64,000 nt of DNA from Acidovorax soli (GCF_014207955.1 NZ_JACHLK010000001.1:1-64000); one strand, 5' to 3'; shown: positions 9,798 through 19,109, counted from the first letter of the stretch. Numbers and translations are program-made. Notes: a model not told the origin generated them from the sequence alone.

Positions 9798-10303
9798 GGG
9801 CCGAAACGCAGCGCGTAGCAGTGGCGCAGGGCCGTGGCCACGTAGCGCTCCGCCGTGGCCAGCGAGACGCCCAGGCGCTCGGCGATCTGCGGGCAGGTCA
9901 GCCCTTCGAGCTGGGCCCACAGGAAGGCGGTGCGCACGCGCGGCTTGAGCGCATCAAGCATGCGGTCGATGGCGACCAGGGCCTCCAGCACCATCAGCCG
10001 GCTTTCGGGCGACGGCGCCTCGGCTTCGGGCAGGTGGGCCAGGGTCTCCAGCCAGGCCTGCTCCAGCGCCCGGCGGCGCCAGTGGTCGGCCACCAGGCCG
10101 CGCGCGATGGTGCTCAGGTAGGCCCGGGGTTCGCGCGGGGTTTCCGGCGTCTCGCGCGCCAGCAGGCGCATGAACACGTCCTGCGCCAGGTCGGCCGCGT
10201 CACAGCTATTGCCCAACTGGCGGCGCAGCCAGCCATGGAGCCAACCGTGGTGGCGGCGGTAGAGGGTGTCGATCTGTTGCAATGCTGGCGCGGCGGCGGG
10301 CAT
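9794..10303 (-). CDS. FecI-like ECF sigma-70 factor
   Basis: The 169-residue protein has region 2 (HHGWLHGWLRRQLGNSCDAADLAQDVFMRLL, about residues 18-50) and region 4 (LKPRVRTAFLWAQLEGLTCPQIAERLGVSLATAERYV, about 118-155) and nothing else, as in iron-starvation ECF factors. It should direct transcription of the receptor gene downstream when the FecR-like protein releases it. A near-perfect Fur box lies 44 nt upstream of its start, so the unit is expected to be derepressed under iron limitation. Confidence 0.93.
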   Translation of the reverse strand: MPAAAPALQQIDTLYRRHHGWLHGWLRRQLGNSCDAADLAQDVFMRLLARETPETPREPRAYLSTIARGLVADHWRRRALEQAWLETLAHLPEAEAPSPESRLMVLEALVAIDRMLDALKPRVRTAFLWAQLEGLTCPQIAERLGVSLATAERYVATALRHCYALRFGP

Positions 10304-10346
10304 GGAAACCCTTTCGGCAGGCGGCGGGGCACGCCGCCATCTTTAA

Positions 10347-10365
10347 AATGAGAATTATTCTCAGT
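10347..10365. promoter_or_regulatory. Fur box upstream of fecI-like gene
   Basis: The 19-bp site contains the perfect palindrome TGAGAAT-T-ATTCTCA (10349-10363), matching the Fur-type 7-1-7 consensus built from TGATAAT-N-ATTATCA with only G for T changes in each arm. It sits in the 107-bp gap between the sigma-factor start and the stop of the VanZ-like gene, the expected place for an iron-repressed promoter. Confidence 0.85.
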
Positions 10366-10410
10366 GTATCCAAAAGCAGCTTTGCCCGGCGACACCGCCT
10401 GCGTGGAAGC

Positions 10411-11502
10411 TCAGCTCTCCCGCCGCCCCACCCTGACCAGCACGAAAGCCAGGGCCCCATAGGGCCAGAGCCAGCCCAGCCACTGCCCCAGGCCGTAGAA
10501 GCGGATGAAGCGCCCCTGCTCCCAGGCCTGCAGGGTCTGGGCGAAGTAGGCGCTGGTGGGGGCCTGGTTGAGCAGGCCCAGATGCCACACCAGCACCAGC
10601 AGCAGCAGGGCCGCACAAGCCCGCCGGGGCACTGCCAGCAGCACCACGGCCAGCGCGAGCGCGCCCCACACGCCCACGCGCGCCGGCAGGCCCATCCATT
10701 CCCAGGCATGGGCCGGGCCCCAGCTGAGCGCGGCCGACAGCGCCGTGAGCACCACCCCGGCCACCACCACCGCCAGGGCAAACAGGGCCCTGCGCGAGGC
10801 CTGGCGGATCACGCAATAGCCCAGCAGGCAGGGGATCAGCAGGCCCAGCGTCACGCACAGCAGTTCACCGCCGGGGGACAACGGATCGAGCGCGGTATCG
10901 CGCATGGGCAGCCAGTCCAGGAAAGGCGTATCGGCCAGGATCTCGGCCAGCGCGGCCTCCAGCCGCTCCAGCACCTGCCCCAGGCCGAAGGGCACGGCCG
11001 CCGGAAACAGCAGGGCCAGCGGCCACAGCGCCAGCAGCACCAGTGCGCCCTGCGCGTCCTGCACGAACCAGCGGTCGCGAAAATCGCTCCAGCGGTCGAT
11101 GGCGCCCAGGCGTTCGAGCGCCGCCGCCGTGAGCGCCCCCACCAGGGTGCCGGCCGAGTTGAGCGCCAGGTCCATGTTGGAGGGCACGCGCCGGGGCAGG
11201 TAGATCTGCAGGAACTCCAGGCCCAGCGACAGCAGCACGCCCGCCACCGTGGCCAGCAACCAGGCGCCCCAGCGCCAGCGCATGCGCATCAGCGCGAGCG
11301 CCAGCAGAAAGCCCAAAGGTGCATAGCCGACGAAATTGGCCGTGACATCGAACCCGGTCCAGTACGGCGGCGGCATGTGGGCCACCAGGAACACCCAGGG
11401 GTCAATGCCCTGTGCGCGCCAGCCGTCGAACGGGAACAGGCTGGCAAAGACGATCAGCGCCGCGTAGATCAGCGCCAGGGGGCCAGCGGAGCTCTTGTAC
11501 AC
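10411..11502 (-). CDS. VanZ-like family integral membrane protein
   Basis: The 363-residue protein is strongly hydrophobic, with about eight to ten predicted membrane helices. The N-terminal half shows features of the VanZ-like family (SLFPFDGW, FVGYAPLGFLLAL, LEFLQIYLPRRVPSNMDLALNSAGTLVG with the conserved LE-Q-P-R-D-N pattern). VanZ of enterococci affects teicoplanin resistance, but the function of the proteobacterial relatives is unknown. The gene is 14 nt downstream of hemJ on the same strand. Antibiotic resistance should not be assumed. Confidence 0.8.
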   Translation of the reverse strand: MYKSSAGPLALIYAALIVFASLFPFDGWRAQGIDPWVFLVAHMPPPYWTGFDVTANFVGYAPLGFLLALALMRMRWRWGAWLLATVAGVLLSLGLEFLQIYLPRRVPSNMDLALNSAGTLVGALTAAALERLGAIDRWSDFRDRWFVQDAQGALVLLALWPLALLFPAAVPFGLGQVLERLEAALAEILADTPFLDWLPMRDTALDPLSPGGELLCVTLGLLIPCLLGYCVIRQASRRALFALAVVVAGVVLTALSAALSWGPAHAWEWMGLPARVGVWGALALAVVLLAVPRRACAALLLLVLVWHLGLLNQAPTSAYFAQTLQAWEQGRFIRFYGLGQWLGWLWPYGALAFVLVRVGRRES

Positions 11503-11516
11503 GGGCGCTCGGCGCG

Positions 11517-11945
11517 TCAGAAGGGTTTGACCACGACCAGCACCACGGCGGCCACCAGCAGCAGCACCGGGACTTCATTGAACCAGCGGAACCACCGGTG
11601 GCTGCGGCGGCTGGTGCCATCGGCCAGCTTGCGCAGCAGCACGGCGCAGGCATGGTGGTAGCCGATCACCAGCACCACCACGGCCAGCTTGGCATGCATC
11701 CAGCCATTGCCCGGCCCCCGGCCAATGCCATAGCCCAGCCACAGCCACAGGCCCAGGGCCAGCGCCGGCACCGCCAGCAAGGTCGTGAAGCGCAGCAGCT
11801 TGCGCGCCATGAGGACCAGGCGCTCGCGCTCGGCCACCGAGCCCGGGGCCACCATGGCCAGGTTCACGAAGATGCGCGGCAGGTAGAACAGGCCGGCGAA
11901 CCAGCTGGCGATGAAGACGATGTGGAAGGCTTTGACCCAGAGCAT
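11517..11945 (-). CDS. hemJ: Protoporphyrinogen IX oxidase HemJ
   Basis: The 142-residue membrane protein begins MLWVKAFHIVFIASWFAGLFYLPRIFVN, the hallmark of HemJ (formerly UPF0093), which oxidises protoporphyrinogen IX to protoporphyrin IX in many bacteria that lack HemG and HemY. The conserved N-terminal histidine (residue 8) and a further HH pair in the third helix (GYHHACAVLL) are present. Four hydrophobic segments are visible. hemB lies less than 2 kb away on the other strand, consistent with a haem-synthesis locus split by the A+T-rich cassette between them. Confidence 0.88.
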   Translation of the reverse strand: MLWVKAFHIVFIASWFAGLFYLPRIFVNLAMVAPGSVAERERLVLMARKLLRFTTLLAVPALALGLWLWLGYGIGRGPGNGWMHAKLAVVVLVIGYHHACAVLLRKLADGTSRRSHRWFRWFNEVPVLLLVAAVVLVVVKPF

Positions 11946-11999
11946 GGTGGCAGTTTAAGGGGCAATCTGTGCCTTACGGATCGGGCTCCAGCGAAATCC

Positions 12000-12134
12000 G
12001 TCCTTTTGACATCTTACCAAGGCCTTCATTTTCAAAATCCAAATCAAAATATTTTATTCCAAATAAATTAACAGCAATTGATATACCCATCGAAACCCCA
12101 CCAATATCAAAATCAATCAATGGCAAAACAGATC
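12000..12134. other. A+T-rich non-coding stretch upstream of the secreted-protein cassette
   Basis: This stretch is far richer in A+T than any other part of the window, with runs such as AAATAAATTAACAG. It carries no credible gene on either strand. The composition differs sharply from both neighbours and suggests recent acquisition, or a regulatory region kept A+T-rich by a nucleoid protein. Confidence 0.7.
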
Positions 12135-12163
12135 TTTACCCAACCAAGGAACGCTGGTAAGAT
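12135..12163 (+). promoter_or_regulatory. Predicted sigma-70 promoter of the two-gene cassette
   Basis: TTTACC (12135-12140) and TAAGAT (12158-12163) are separated by 17 nt. The predicted transcription start is near 12170, followed by the ribosome binding site AGGGAGG at about 12181 and the TTG start at 12193. Confidence 0.5.
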
Positions 12164-12192
12164 GTGTCAAAATTTTACAGAGGGAGGCTGCC

Positions 12193-12918
12193 TTGCGGGT
12201 AGTATTAATTGCAGCATTGCTGGTATGCCCTGCCGCATTTGCGCAAACATCGTTAAAGGTGTCTGCCGTGGCGTGGCAAGGCCTCACCGCCGACGAGAAG
12301 GCGAATGTTCAACAAAAGTACGTGGTCGAGGTGATGGCGCCCGAATCATTCGGAACCATTATCGACAACCAGGGACTGGACCGATCCACCCCAGGCAGCA
12401 ATGCCGGAACCGCCATGGGCGCCGCCATCGGCAGCACCGCCTATGTGGACAGGGCCATCAATCACGGTAACTATTCTGGCAAGACCCACGTGGCCGCTAT
12501 GCTTCTAGGGATGCTGGTGGGATCCGCACTCGACCGACCGGCTCAATCCAGCTACCAGTTCCGCTATGCCATACGGCTGGGCAATGGAAACGTCATTTAC
12601 CAAGATACCTATTCATCAACACCATTTCGACATGCTGTTGGTGTGTGTGTATTCACACCCTCCATTGACCTTGCGCCTGAGCAACACCTGTGCACGCAGA
12701 CCACGGATACCTTCAAGAATTCCCTGGGCATTTTCAATGTGCCAACTGCGCTCAACGCGCCTGCTGGTGATCGCCTCAGTTCACCAGAAACACCGCCAAC
12801 GCTACAGGCCACCGAGACTGCCAGCGAAACCGTCAGCTGCAAGCTTGGCACGTTGGCGCCCGTCAAAACCTCACCAGAAAAATGCAAACTCATCAATGGA
12901 GCAATCATCAATGATTAA
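12193..12918 (+). CDS. Hypothetical secreted protein with glycine-zipper-like segment
   Basis: I do not recognise this 241-residue protein. It starts with TTG, supported by AGGGAGG 6 nt upstream, and has a clear Sec signal peptide (MRVVLIAALLVCPAAFAQT, cleavage after AFA). A central stretch alternates small residues (SNAGTAMGAAIGS and GMLVGSALD, about residues 68-110), resembling glycine-zipper outer-membrane or periplasmic proteins. The C-terminal third is rich in Thr, Pro and Ser and has a Cys pair. Codon use is less G/C-biased than the neighbours, pointing to transfer. It overlaps the following lipoprotein gene by 8 nt, so the two are probably translated together. Confidence 0.75.
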   Translation: MRVVLIAALLVCPAAFAQTSLKVSAVAWQGLTADEKANVQQKYVVEVMAPESFGTIIDNQGLDRSTPGSNAGTAMGAAIGSTAYVDRAINHGNYSGKTHVAAMLLGMLVGSALDRPAQSSYQFRYAIRLGNGNVIYQDTYSSTPFRHAVGVCVFTPSIDLAPEQHLCTQTTDTFKNSLGIFNVPTALNAPAGDRLSSPETPPTLQATETASETVSCKLGTLAPVKTSPEKCKLINGAIIND

Positions 12919-13498
12919 GAAGACCCTTATGCTGGCTGCAGCCGTTTTGCTGTCAGGGTGCGCCGCAAATACCTACACGTTGAACCAGAAACAATATAGT
13001 GGAGAAAAAGCGTTTCACACGGCGGTAAGTGCGGATGTTGCAGAATCACTTGCGTCAGTCACTCCTTTGGCTGCCCCATTGACGAAGAAGCGGCTCATCG
13101 TTGCATTTCCGAGTCAGCAGGCAGCTTTTGAGGAGACTGGCAGAAGGCATGCAGCAATTGCAGGCAGGGAGGCCAGTGGGGTTCAACTAGAACTCTACAA
13201 AAACCTATCCATAGCCAATAACAGGTTGACCCGTGTTTTTTTTGAAGCCATTCAGAAAAAAGGAATTTATTCATCTATTGAAATTCGAGAGCTTCCCAGT
13301 GTTGTAATCTCCATAGAGCCATCCGTTGACTATGATGTCCTGTATTACACCGAGGCTGCAGCGAATTCAGGTCAGTATTTTTATGCATCGGCAAAACATG
13401 GAAAGCAGGTTTTCGCCTATGACCGCAGCGGAGTGACCTCGGCAGCCAAGGTGAGCGCTTTCATTGACGCAGCACAGGCACAAGCGATCCGTGAATGA
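12911..13498 (+). CDS. Hypothetical lipoprotein
   Basis: The 195-residue product has a lipoprotein signal peptide with lipobox LLSGC (Cys 17) after MIKKTLMLAAAV, so it should be anchored in the outer or inner membrane. The start at 12911 is preceded by GGAG at 12898-12901. Nothing in the mature part is recognisable. It contains a segment LTKKRLIVAFPSQQAAFEETGRR that suggests a compact alpha/beta periplasmic domain. It forms an apparent operon with the upstream secreted protein and has similarly atypical composition. A joint envelope role is an inference from context only. Confidence 0.75.
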   Translation: MIKKTLMLAAAVLLSGCAANTYTLNQKQYSGEKAFHTAVSADVAESLASVTPLAAPLTKKRLIVAFPSQQAAFEETGRRHAAIAGREASGVQLELYKNLSIANNRLTRVFFEAIQKKGIYSSIEIRELPSVVISIEPSVDYDVLYYTEAAANSGQYFYASAKHGKQVFAYDRSGVTSAAKVSAFIDAAQAQAIRE

Positions 13499-13537
13499 CC
13501 TTTCGCGCGACCGATTCAGGTTGAAGTCTCCGTAATA

Positions 13538-13570
13538 TCAAAAAAAAGCCCGGCAAAAGCTGCCGGGCTT
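13538..13570 (-). terminator. Strong intrinsic terminator (minus strand)
   Basis: A perfect 10-bp stem (AAGCCCGGCA with TGCCGGGCTT, 5-nt loop) is followed on the minus strand by a run of T from the A-run at 13540-13547. It has no protein-coding gene to terminate on that strand, because the gene on its upstream side (hemB) runs the other way. It therefore belongs to the small-RNA candidate. For the plus-strand lipoprotein gene it lacks a T-run. Confidence 0.8.
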
Positions 13571-13644
13571 CGAAAGCCCTGCCTGCATTGCGGCAACCCA
13601 GGGCCCCGCTCAGGGAGGAAAAGCGGGGGGCAGCAAGCTGCCCG
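13538..13644 (-). ncRNA. Candidate small RNA with anti-Shine-Dalgarno loop
   Basis: On the minus strand an extended -10 promoter (TTGTAT at 13678-13673, 17 nt, TGC-TAAATT with TAAATT at 13655-13650) should start transcription near 13643. The transcript of about 105 nt would fold into a GGGCAG/CTGCCC hairpin, a CCCGCT/AGCGGG hairpin whose loop holds CCTCCC, a third weaker stem, and a perfect 10-bp terminator (13561-13570 with 13546-13555) followed by eight or more U residues. No ORF fits. The CCUCCC loop is complementary to Shine-Dalgarno sequences, as in known families of anti-SD small RNAs. Confidence 0.6.
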
Positions 13645-13734
13645 GAATCAATTTAGCACCAGCCCGCGGGGCATACAAGCAGGGTTTGACACGTCCGCAA
13701 AACACCCCCACCGGGCCGCTGGCGGCAGGCTTGA

Positions 13735-14760
<1,026 letters not shown>

Positions 14761-14782
14761 CCCGCAGCCCGGCACCGCGCCC

Positions 14783-15904
14783 ATGCGCATCTTCCATATC
14801 CAGGGCAGCGGCGTGCAGGAGCTGGACACGCTGCCGGCGCAGCTGCCCGACCAGGGCTACCTGTGGATCGCCTGCGCACGCCCCGCCTTCCAGGCACAGC
14901 TGGCCGACGTGCAGGCCGCCCTGCTGCGGCTGACCGGGCTGCAGCTGGTGGACCTGCATGTGTCCGACCTGCTCAACGCCCAGTTGCCCTCGCACTACGA
15001 CTACACCTCGCAGTACGATCTGCTGGTGTTCCGGCGCCTGGCCACCCTCCCGCCCGAGGACGACGCTGCCGCCACGCTGCAGCCCGCACCCCGGCGCGGC
15101 GGCCCGCCGGTGCTGCGGCGCATCGACACCAGCCCCGTGGGCTTTGCCGTGTTCGACCAGGTGCTGCTCACGGTGCACCCCGGCGACTGCAGCGTGCGCG
15201 ACGCCTATGCCAGCCGCCTGCTCGCGGCCGCCCCGGCGGACCCGCGCGAGGGCCGGGCCAATCCGACGGCATCGGGCACGCGCAAACCCACCTCGCCCGC
15301 CGACCTGATGCTGCGCCTGGTGAACCAGATGGTGGACGGCTACCTGGACCTGCGCCGCGAACTGTCGCGCCAGCTCGACCACTGGCAGACCGAGCTGCTG
15401 CGGCCCCGGGCGCGCTACGTCAACTGGAGCTCGCTGCTCGACGCCCGCCTGTCGCTGCATGCCCTGGACGAGATCTGCGAGGACCAGCGCACCGCCGTGC
15501 AGGACTGGATCGACGCGCTGGAGACCTGGGCCGTGCCCGATTCGCCCACGGGCCTGCGCGACCTGGACCTGCTCAAGGTGCGCAGCCGCGACGTGCTCGA
15601 ACACATCGAGCGCGTGGTGCACCATGTGCGGCGCATGGAGCAGAACACCGAGACCGCCGTGCAGATGCATTTCTCGGTGCAGGGCAACCGCACCAACGAC
15701 ATCATGCGCACGCTCACGGCACTCACGGCCGTGTTCCTGCCGCTGAACCTGATCGCAGGGATCTTTGGCATGAACTTCGAGTTCATCCCGCTGATCCACA
15801 AGCAGGACGGCTTCTGGTGGGCCATGGGCTCGATGATCACCATCGCCGTGGTGCTGGTGGCCGTCTTCTGGCGCAAGCGCTACCTGGCCCGCACGGGCAG
15901 CTGA
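14783..15904 (+). CDS. corA: CorA-family divalent metal ion transporter
   Basis: The 373-residue protein has a long N-terminal cytoplasmic domain with coiled-coil helices, and two C-terminal transmembrane helices linked by the family motif GMNFEF (near residue 329), ending in a basic tail (WRKRYLARTGS). These are the defining features of CorA-type Mg2+ or Co2+ channels, which work as pentamers in the inner membrane. Nothing in the sequence tells Mg2+ uptake from zinc efflux (ZntB). It starts 22 nt after hemB, so cotranscription is likely; the HemB here appears to be Mg-dependent. Confidence 0.88.
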   Translation: MRIFHIQGSGVQELDTLPAQLPDQGYLWIACARPAFQAQLADVQAALLRLTGLQLVDLHVSDLLNAQLPSHYDYTSQYDLLVFRRLATLPPEDDAAATLQPAPRRGGPPVLRRIDTSPVGFAVFDQVLLTVHPGDCSVRDAYASRLLAAAPADPREGRANPTASGTRKPTSPADLMLRLVNQMVDGYLDLRRELSRQLDHWQTELLRPRARYVNWSSLLDARLSLHALDEICEDQRTAVQDWIDALETWAVPDSPTGLRDLDLLKVRSRDVLEHIERVVHHVRRMEQNTETAVQMHFSVQGNRTNDIMRTLTALTAVFLPLNLIAGIFGMNFEFIPLIHKQDGFWWAMGSMITIAVVLVAVFWRKRYLARTGS

Positions 15905-15922
15905 CGGCGGCAGTTGCCCCGC

Positions 15923-16546
15923 TCAGTTCGGGCCGGCGGCCAGCAGCGCGTCCTTGAGCTGGTTGTCCACCGGCGAGGCGCCCAACCAGATGCGCAGCAC
16001 CATGCCGAAGTACTCGGCATCGCCGACCGGCGCGCCCTGGGGCTGGCCCTGGATGAAGAAGGTCGTGCCCTTGCCCGGCACGAACTCCATCGCGAAGGTG
16101 TCCCCCGAGGCCAGCTTGGTGCGGCCCGAGAAGATCTCGACCAGGCGGTTGCTCGAGGGCGTGTGGCGCCGGATCTGGTCGGGCGTGGCATTGGCCGACA
16201 GGCCCTTGATGAAGGACAGGCCCAGGTCCGTGCCCGGGATGTCGCGCTGGGCCACGAACTGCAGGCGCACCGGCCCGCTGGTCGCGGCCAGCACCTCGTC
16301 GGCCGTGCGCACCTTCCTGGGTAGGTACAGCGCCATGTCGTAGACCTTGAACACGGCGCGGTAGCGCGTGCCCGCACCCTGCAGCACCAGGGGCGTGCCC
16401 TGCACGTTCTGGGTCGGCTCGAAAGCCGTGGCGGCGATGGAAGGCGCCACGAAACCCAGGCTGGCGGCCGCCAGGGCCAGGGCGCAGGCGCTGCGGGCCA
16501 CAGGACGGCTGCCGGCGTGGAAGGAAAGGATGGTTGTGTTATTCAA
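15923..16546 (-). CDS. Periplasmic chalcone-isomerase-like protein
   Basis: The 207-residue protein carries a signal peptide (ACALALAAASLGFVAPSIAATA) and a domain resembling bacterial chalcone-isomerase-like proteins (YRAVFKVYDMALYLPRKV, RDIPGTDLGLSFIKGLSANATPDQI, FFIQGQPQGAPVGDAEYFGMVLRIWLG). The fold is related to plant chalcone isomerase, but catalytic activity in bacteria is generally unproven. A TTG start at 16546 is chosen because GGAGA sits about 8 nt upstream; the open frame runs further to 16645 but those codons do not look like a signal peptide. Convergent with corA. Confidence 0.75.
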   Translation of the reverse strand: MNNTTILSFHAGSRPVARSACALALAAASLGFVAPSIAATAFEPTQNVQGTPLVLQGAGTRYRAVFKVYDMALYLPRKVRTADEVLAATSGPVRLQFVAQRDIPGTDLGLSFIKGLSANATPDQIRRHTPSSNRLVEIFSGRTKLASGDTFAMEFVPGKGTTFFIQGQPQGAPVGDAEYFGMVLRIWLGASPVDNQLKDALLAAGPN

Positions 16547-16648
16547 GGGCTTGTCTCCGCAATGCAGGGCCGGGGGCTGAAGCGATGAATTCCCGGCAGC
16601 CTCCGCCCGCGCTGGAATGATAGGCGACGCCGGGCCCGCCCCCACCCG

Positions 16649-17548
16649 CTACTTGCCCGGTACCGGCACACCGAACAGGGCGGCACCGTTGCCGAACGCC
16701 ACCCCTTGCGCCAGCGCAGGCGGCAGGCCGCCGAGCCAGCTGCGGTAGCCCTTCATGAGCCCCTCGTAGTGCTGCCAGCGTTGGTTGACCCAGGTGTCCG
16801 AGCCGATCACAAAACGCGTGGGGTACTTGAGCAGCAGCGCTCGCCAGGCCGGGCACAGCTGCTCGTTGTCGCAGACCAGGCCCGGCCGGTAGGACAGTTC
16901 ACCCACCAGCCCCGGGTAGCGCGCCATGAGCGCGTCCACCCGCTCCACCGGCGCGCCGCCGATGCCCGTGTGCGCCCAGACCAGGCGCAGCTTCTGCCCC
17001 TTGGAAGGCGTGTTGGCCATGAGCAGGTCGATCGCAACATCGTCCACATGGGCCAGGACCACCAGGTCGCGCTGCTCGGCCAGCACCATGAGCTTCTTGG
17101 CCACCGGGCCATCGGCATTGGCGCTGTCGTACAGGTGGAACTCACCGATGCCTTTGTAGGGCCCCGAGGCCGTGCCCTTGGCGAGTTCGGCCTGCACCAT
17201 CTCGTAGATGCTCTCGTCGCGGAACCAGTTGCTGTAGTCGTCACGGTTGCGGTACAGGCGCACAAAGGGCACGACGGCGATGCCGGCGTCGCGCACCTCC
17301 TTCGAGGCGGCCAGCGCGAGCGAACCCGTGTTGGGCCGCGAGTTGGCCACGATGGCGCGCACACCCGAGGCCTTCATGCGCGCGATCACGTCGGCCGGCG
17401 GGTGCGGGCCGTTCTGGCCGTTCCAGGCCTCTTCGTTGTAGTGCAGGTGCGCATCGAACAACGGGCCGGCGTAGTCCGCAGCGTGTGCAGTGCCGGCCAG
17501 GCAGACGGCGGCCAGCAGACCGCCCAGCAGCGCACAACGTCGTGCCAT
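16649..17548 (-). CDS. Secreted amidohydrolase-family metal-dependent hydrolase
   Basis: The 299-residue protein has a signal peptide ([23 protein letters not shown]) and a TIM-barrel metallohydrolase pattern: HxH in FDAHLHYNE (His34, His36), further histidines in [14 protein letters not shown] and VWAHTGIGG, and the metal aspartate in IGSDTW. The export signal indicates a periplasmic role. The substrate cannot be told from the sequence; TatD-like or lactonase-like assignments are possible. The ATG at 17548 lies 4 nt after the stop of the dienelactone-hydrolase gene, so the two form an operon. Confidence 0.82.
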   Translation of the reverse strand: MARRCALLGGLLAAVCLAGTAHAADYAGPLFDAHLHYNEEAWNGQNGPHPPADVIARMKASGVRAIVANSRPNTGSLALAASKEVRDAGIAVVPFVRLYRNRDDYSNWFRDESIYEMVQAELAKGTASGPYKGIGEFHLYDSANADGPVAKKLMVLAEQRDLVVLAHVDDVAIDLLMANTPSKGQKLRLVWAHTGIGGAPVERVDALMARYPGLVGELSYRPGLVCDNEQLCPAWRALLLKYPTRFVIGSDTWVNQRWQHYEGLMKGYRSWLGGLPPALAQGVAFGNGAALFGVPVPGK

Positions 17549-17552
17549 GGCC

Positions 17553-18245
17553 TCAGCCCGCCAGGTGCTTGTCGAAGAAAGCCAGCGTGCGGTCGCGCGC
17601 GGCCAGGGCTGCGGCCTCGTCGTAGCTGCCGCGCTGATCGCAGTTGAAGCCGTGGTCGGCTTCGTAGAGATGCACCTCGACCTCGGGGTGGGCGCGGGCA
17701 AAGGCCTGCACGCCATCCACAGGGATGTGCTTGTCGCGCTGGCCGAAGTGCGCCAGCACCGGCACCCGGGGCGTGCGGCCGGCCTCGGCCTCGCTGGTCA
17801 CGCCGCCACCATAGTAGGGCACAGCGGCCGACAGGCCCTGGAGCAGGCAGGCCGAGCGCCAGGTCAGCAGGCCACCCCAGCAAAAGCCGACGACGCCGAC
17901 CTTGCGGCCGCTGCGCTCACCTGCGCAGTCAATGGCGGCCTGGATGTCGGGCAGCACGCCGGGGGCGGGCAGGCCTTCCACCGCCGCCTTGAGCGCAGCG
18001 CCGGCGGACACGTCCTCGGCCGTGTAGCCCAGCTCCACGCCTGGCTTCACGCGGTGGAAGGTGGCAGGCGCCACGGCCAGGTAGCCGCGCGCGGCCAGGC
18101 GGTCGGCGATGGCGCGGATGTGCGAGTTGACCCCGAAGATCTCCTGCAGTACCACCACGGCACCGCGCGGCGCGGTGTCCGGCTCGGCCACCCAGGCGGG
18201 AAACACGAAGCCATCGGCGGACTTCAGATCGACAAACTGACCCAT
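17553..18245 (-). CDS. Dienelactone hydrolase family protein
   Basis: The 230-residue cytoplasmic alpha/beta hydrolase has the cysteine nucleophile typical of the family in GFCWGG (Cys122), an acid in GQRDKHIP (Asp171), a histidine in EADHGFNCD (His198) and the glutamate in VLQEIFG (Glu35) that polarises the cysteine in true dienelactone hydrolases. The ATG at 18245 has AAGGAG 9 nt upstream. Such enzymes hydrolyse enol-lactones in chloroaromatic catabolism, but many homologues have other substrates and no catabolic cluster surrounds this gene. It leads an operon with the amidohydrolase. Confidence 0.9.
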   Translation of the reverse strand: MGQFVDLKSADGFVFPAWVAEPDTAPRGAVVVLQEIFGVNSHIRAIADRLAARGYLAVAPATFHRVKPGVELGYTAEDVSAGAALKAAVEGLPAPGVLPDIQAAIDCAGERSGRKVGVVGFCWGGLLTWRSACLLQGLSAAVPYYGGGVTSEAEAGRTPRVPVLAHFGQRDKHIPVDGVQAFARAHPEVEVHLYEADHGFNCDQRGSYDEAAALAARDRTLAFFDKHLAG

Positions 18246-18361
18246 GGTGCAACTCCTTGAAGACGACAAAACCAGACAAGTAGGGAATGAACGGGGCTCT
18301 CCAGCCCCGCAAGGGGGCCGAGCAATGCTGTAATGCCCCAATTCTTGCAGGAGACGCGGTT

Positions 18362-19108
18362 TTGGACAAAGTTGCATTGATCACGGGCGGCAGCCGGGGC
18401 ATTGGCGCCGCCACCGCCCTGCTGGCCGCGCGCCAGGGCTGGGCCGTGGCCGTGAACTACCAGGCCAACCAGGCCGCCGCAGACGCGGTGGTCGGCCAGA
18501 TCCGGGCCCTGGGCGGCACCGCCATCGCCGTGCAGGGCGATGTGGCCCATGAGGACCAGGTGCTGGCGATGTTTGCCGCCGTGGATGCGCAGCTTGGCCG
18601 CCTCACGGCCCTGGTGAACAACGCGGGCGTGGTGGACGTGACCCAGCGCGTGGACGAGATGGGCGTGGCGCGGCTGCGCCGCATGTTCGAGACCAATGTC
18701 ATCGGCAGCATCGTCTGCGCGCGCGAGGCCGTGCGCCGCATGAGCACGCGCCATGGCGGCGCAGGCGGCTCCATCGTCAATGTGTCCAGCGCCGCATCGC
18801 GCCTGGGCTCGGCCCACCAGTATGTGGACTATGCGGCCAGCAAGGGCGCCATCGACAGCTTCACCCTGGGCCTGGCACGCGAGGTGGCGGCCGAGGGCAT
18901 CCGCGTGAATGCCGTGCGCCCGGGCCTGATCGAGACCGACATCCACGCCAGCGGCGGCCTGCCCGACCGGGTGCGCGACCTGTCGCACCAGGTGCCCATG
19001 CAGCGCGGCGGCACGGCCGAAGAGGTGGCGCAGGCCATCGTGTGGCTGATGTCGGATGCGTCCCCCTACACCACCATGACTCTTCTCGACGTATCTGGAG
19101 GGCGCTGA
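18362..19108 (+). CDS. Short-chain dehydrogenase/reductase (glucose/3-oxoacyl reductase type)
   Basis: The 248-residue protein is a classical SDR with the cofactor motif TGGSRGIG at residues 8-15, NNAG near 88, a catalytic Ser in NVSSAA near 140 and YAASK near 157. A TTG start at 18362 is preferred because GGAGACG lies 8-10 nt upstream and the reading DKVALITGG then starts correctly; an in-frame ATG at 18287 would add a poorly coding extension. It is divergent from the dienelactone-hydrolase gene and is followed after 1 nt by a marC-like gene. The substrate is unknown. Confidence 0.88.
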   Translation: MDKVALITGGSRGIGAATALLAARQGWAVAVNYQANQAAADAVVGQIRALGGTAIAVQGDVAHEDQVLAMFAAVDAQLGRLTALVNNAGVVDVTQRVDEMGVARLRRMFETNVIGSIVCAREAVRRMSTRHGGAGGSIVNVSSAASRLGSAHQYVDYAASKGAIDSFTLGLAREVAAEGIRVNAVRPGLIETDIHASGGLPDRVRDLSHQVPMQRGGTAEEVAQAIVWLMSDASPYTTMTLLDVSGGR

Positions 19109-19109
19109 C

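Noticed and set aside
10411..11502. VanZ-like protein as a glycopeptide resistance gene
   Set aside because: Only a family-level similarity; no vanHAX-type genes are present.
12000..12134. A+T-rich stretch as a phage attachment site or origin
   Set aside because: No integrase, tRNA gene, iterons or direct repeats were found.
18287..18361. Upstream ATG extension of the SDR gene
   Set aside because: The 25 added residues are not typical and a good ribosome binding site precedes the TTG at 18362.
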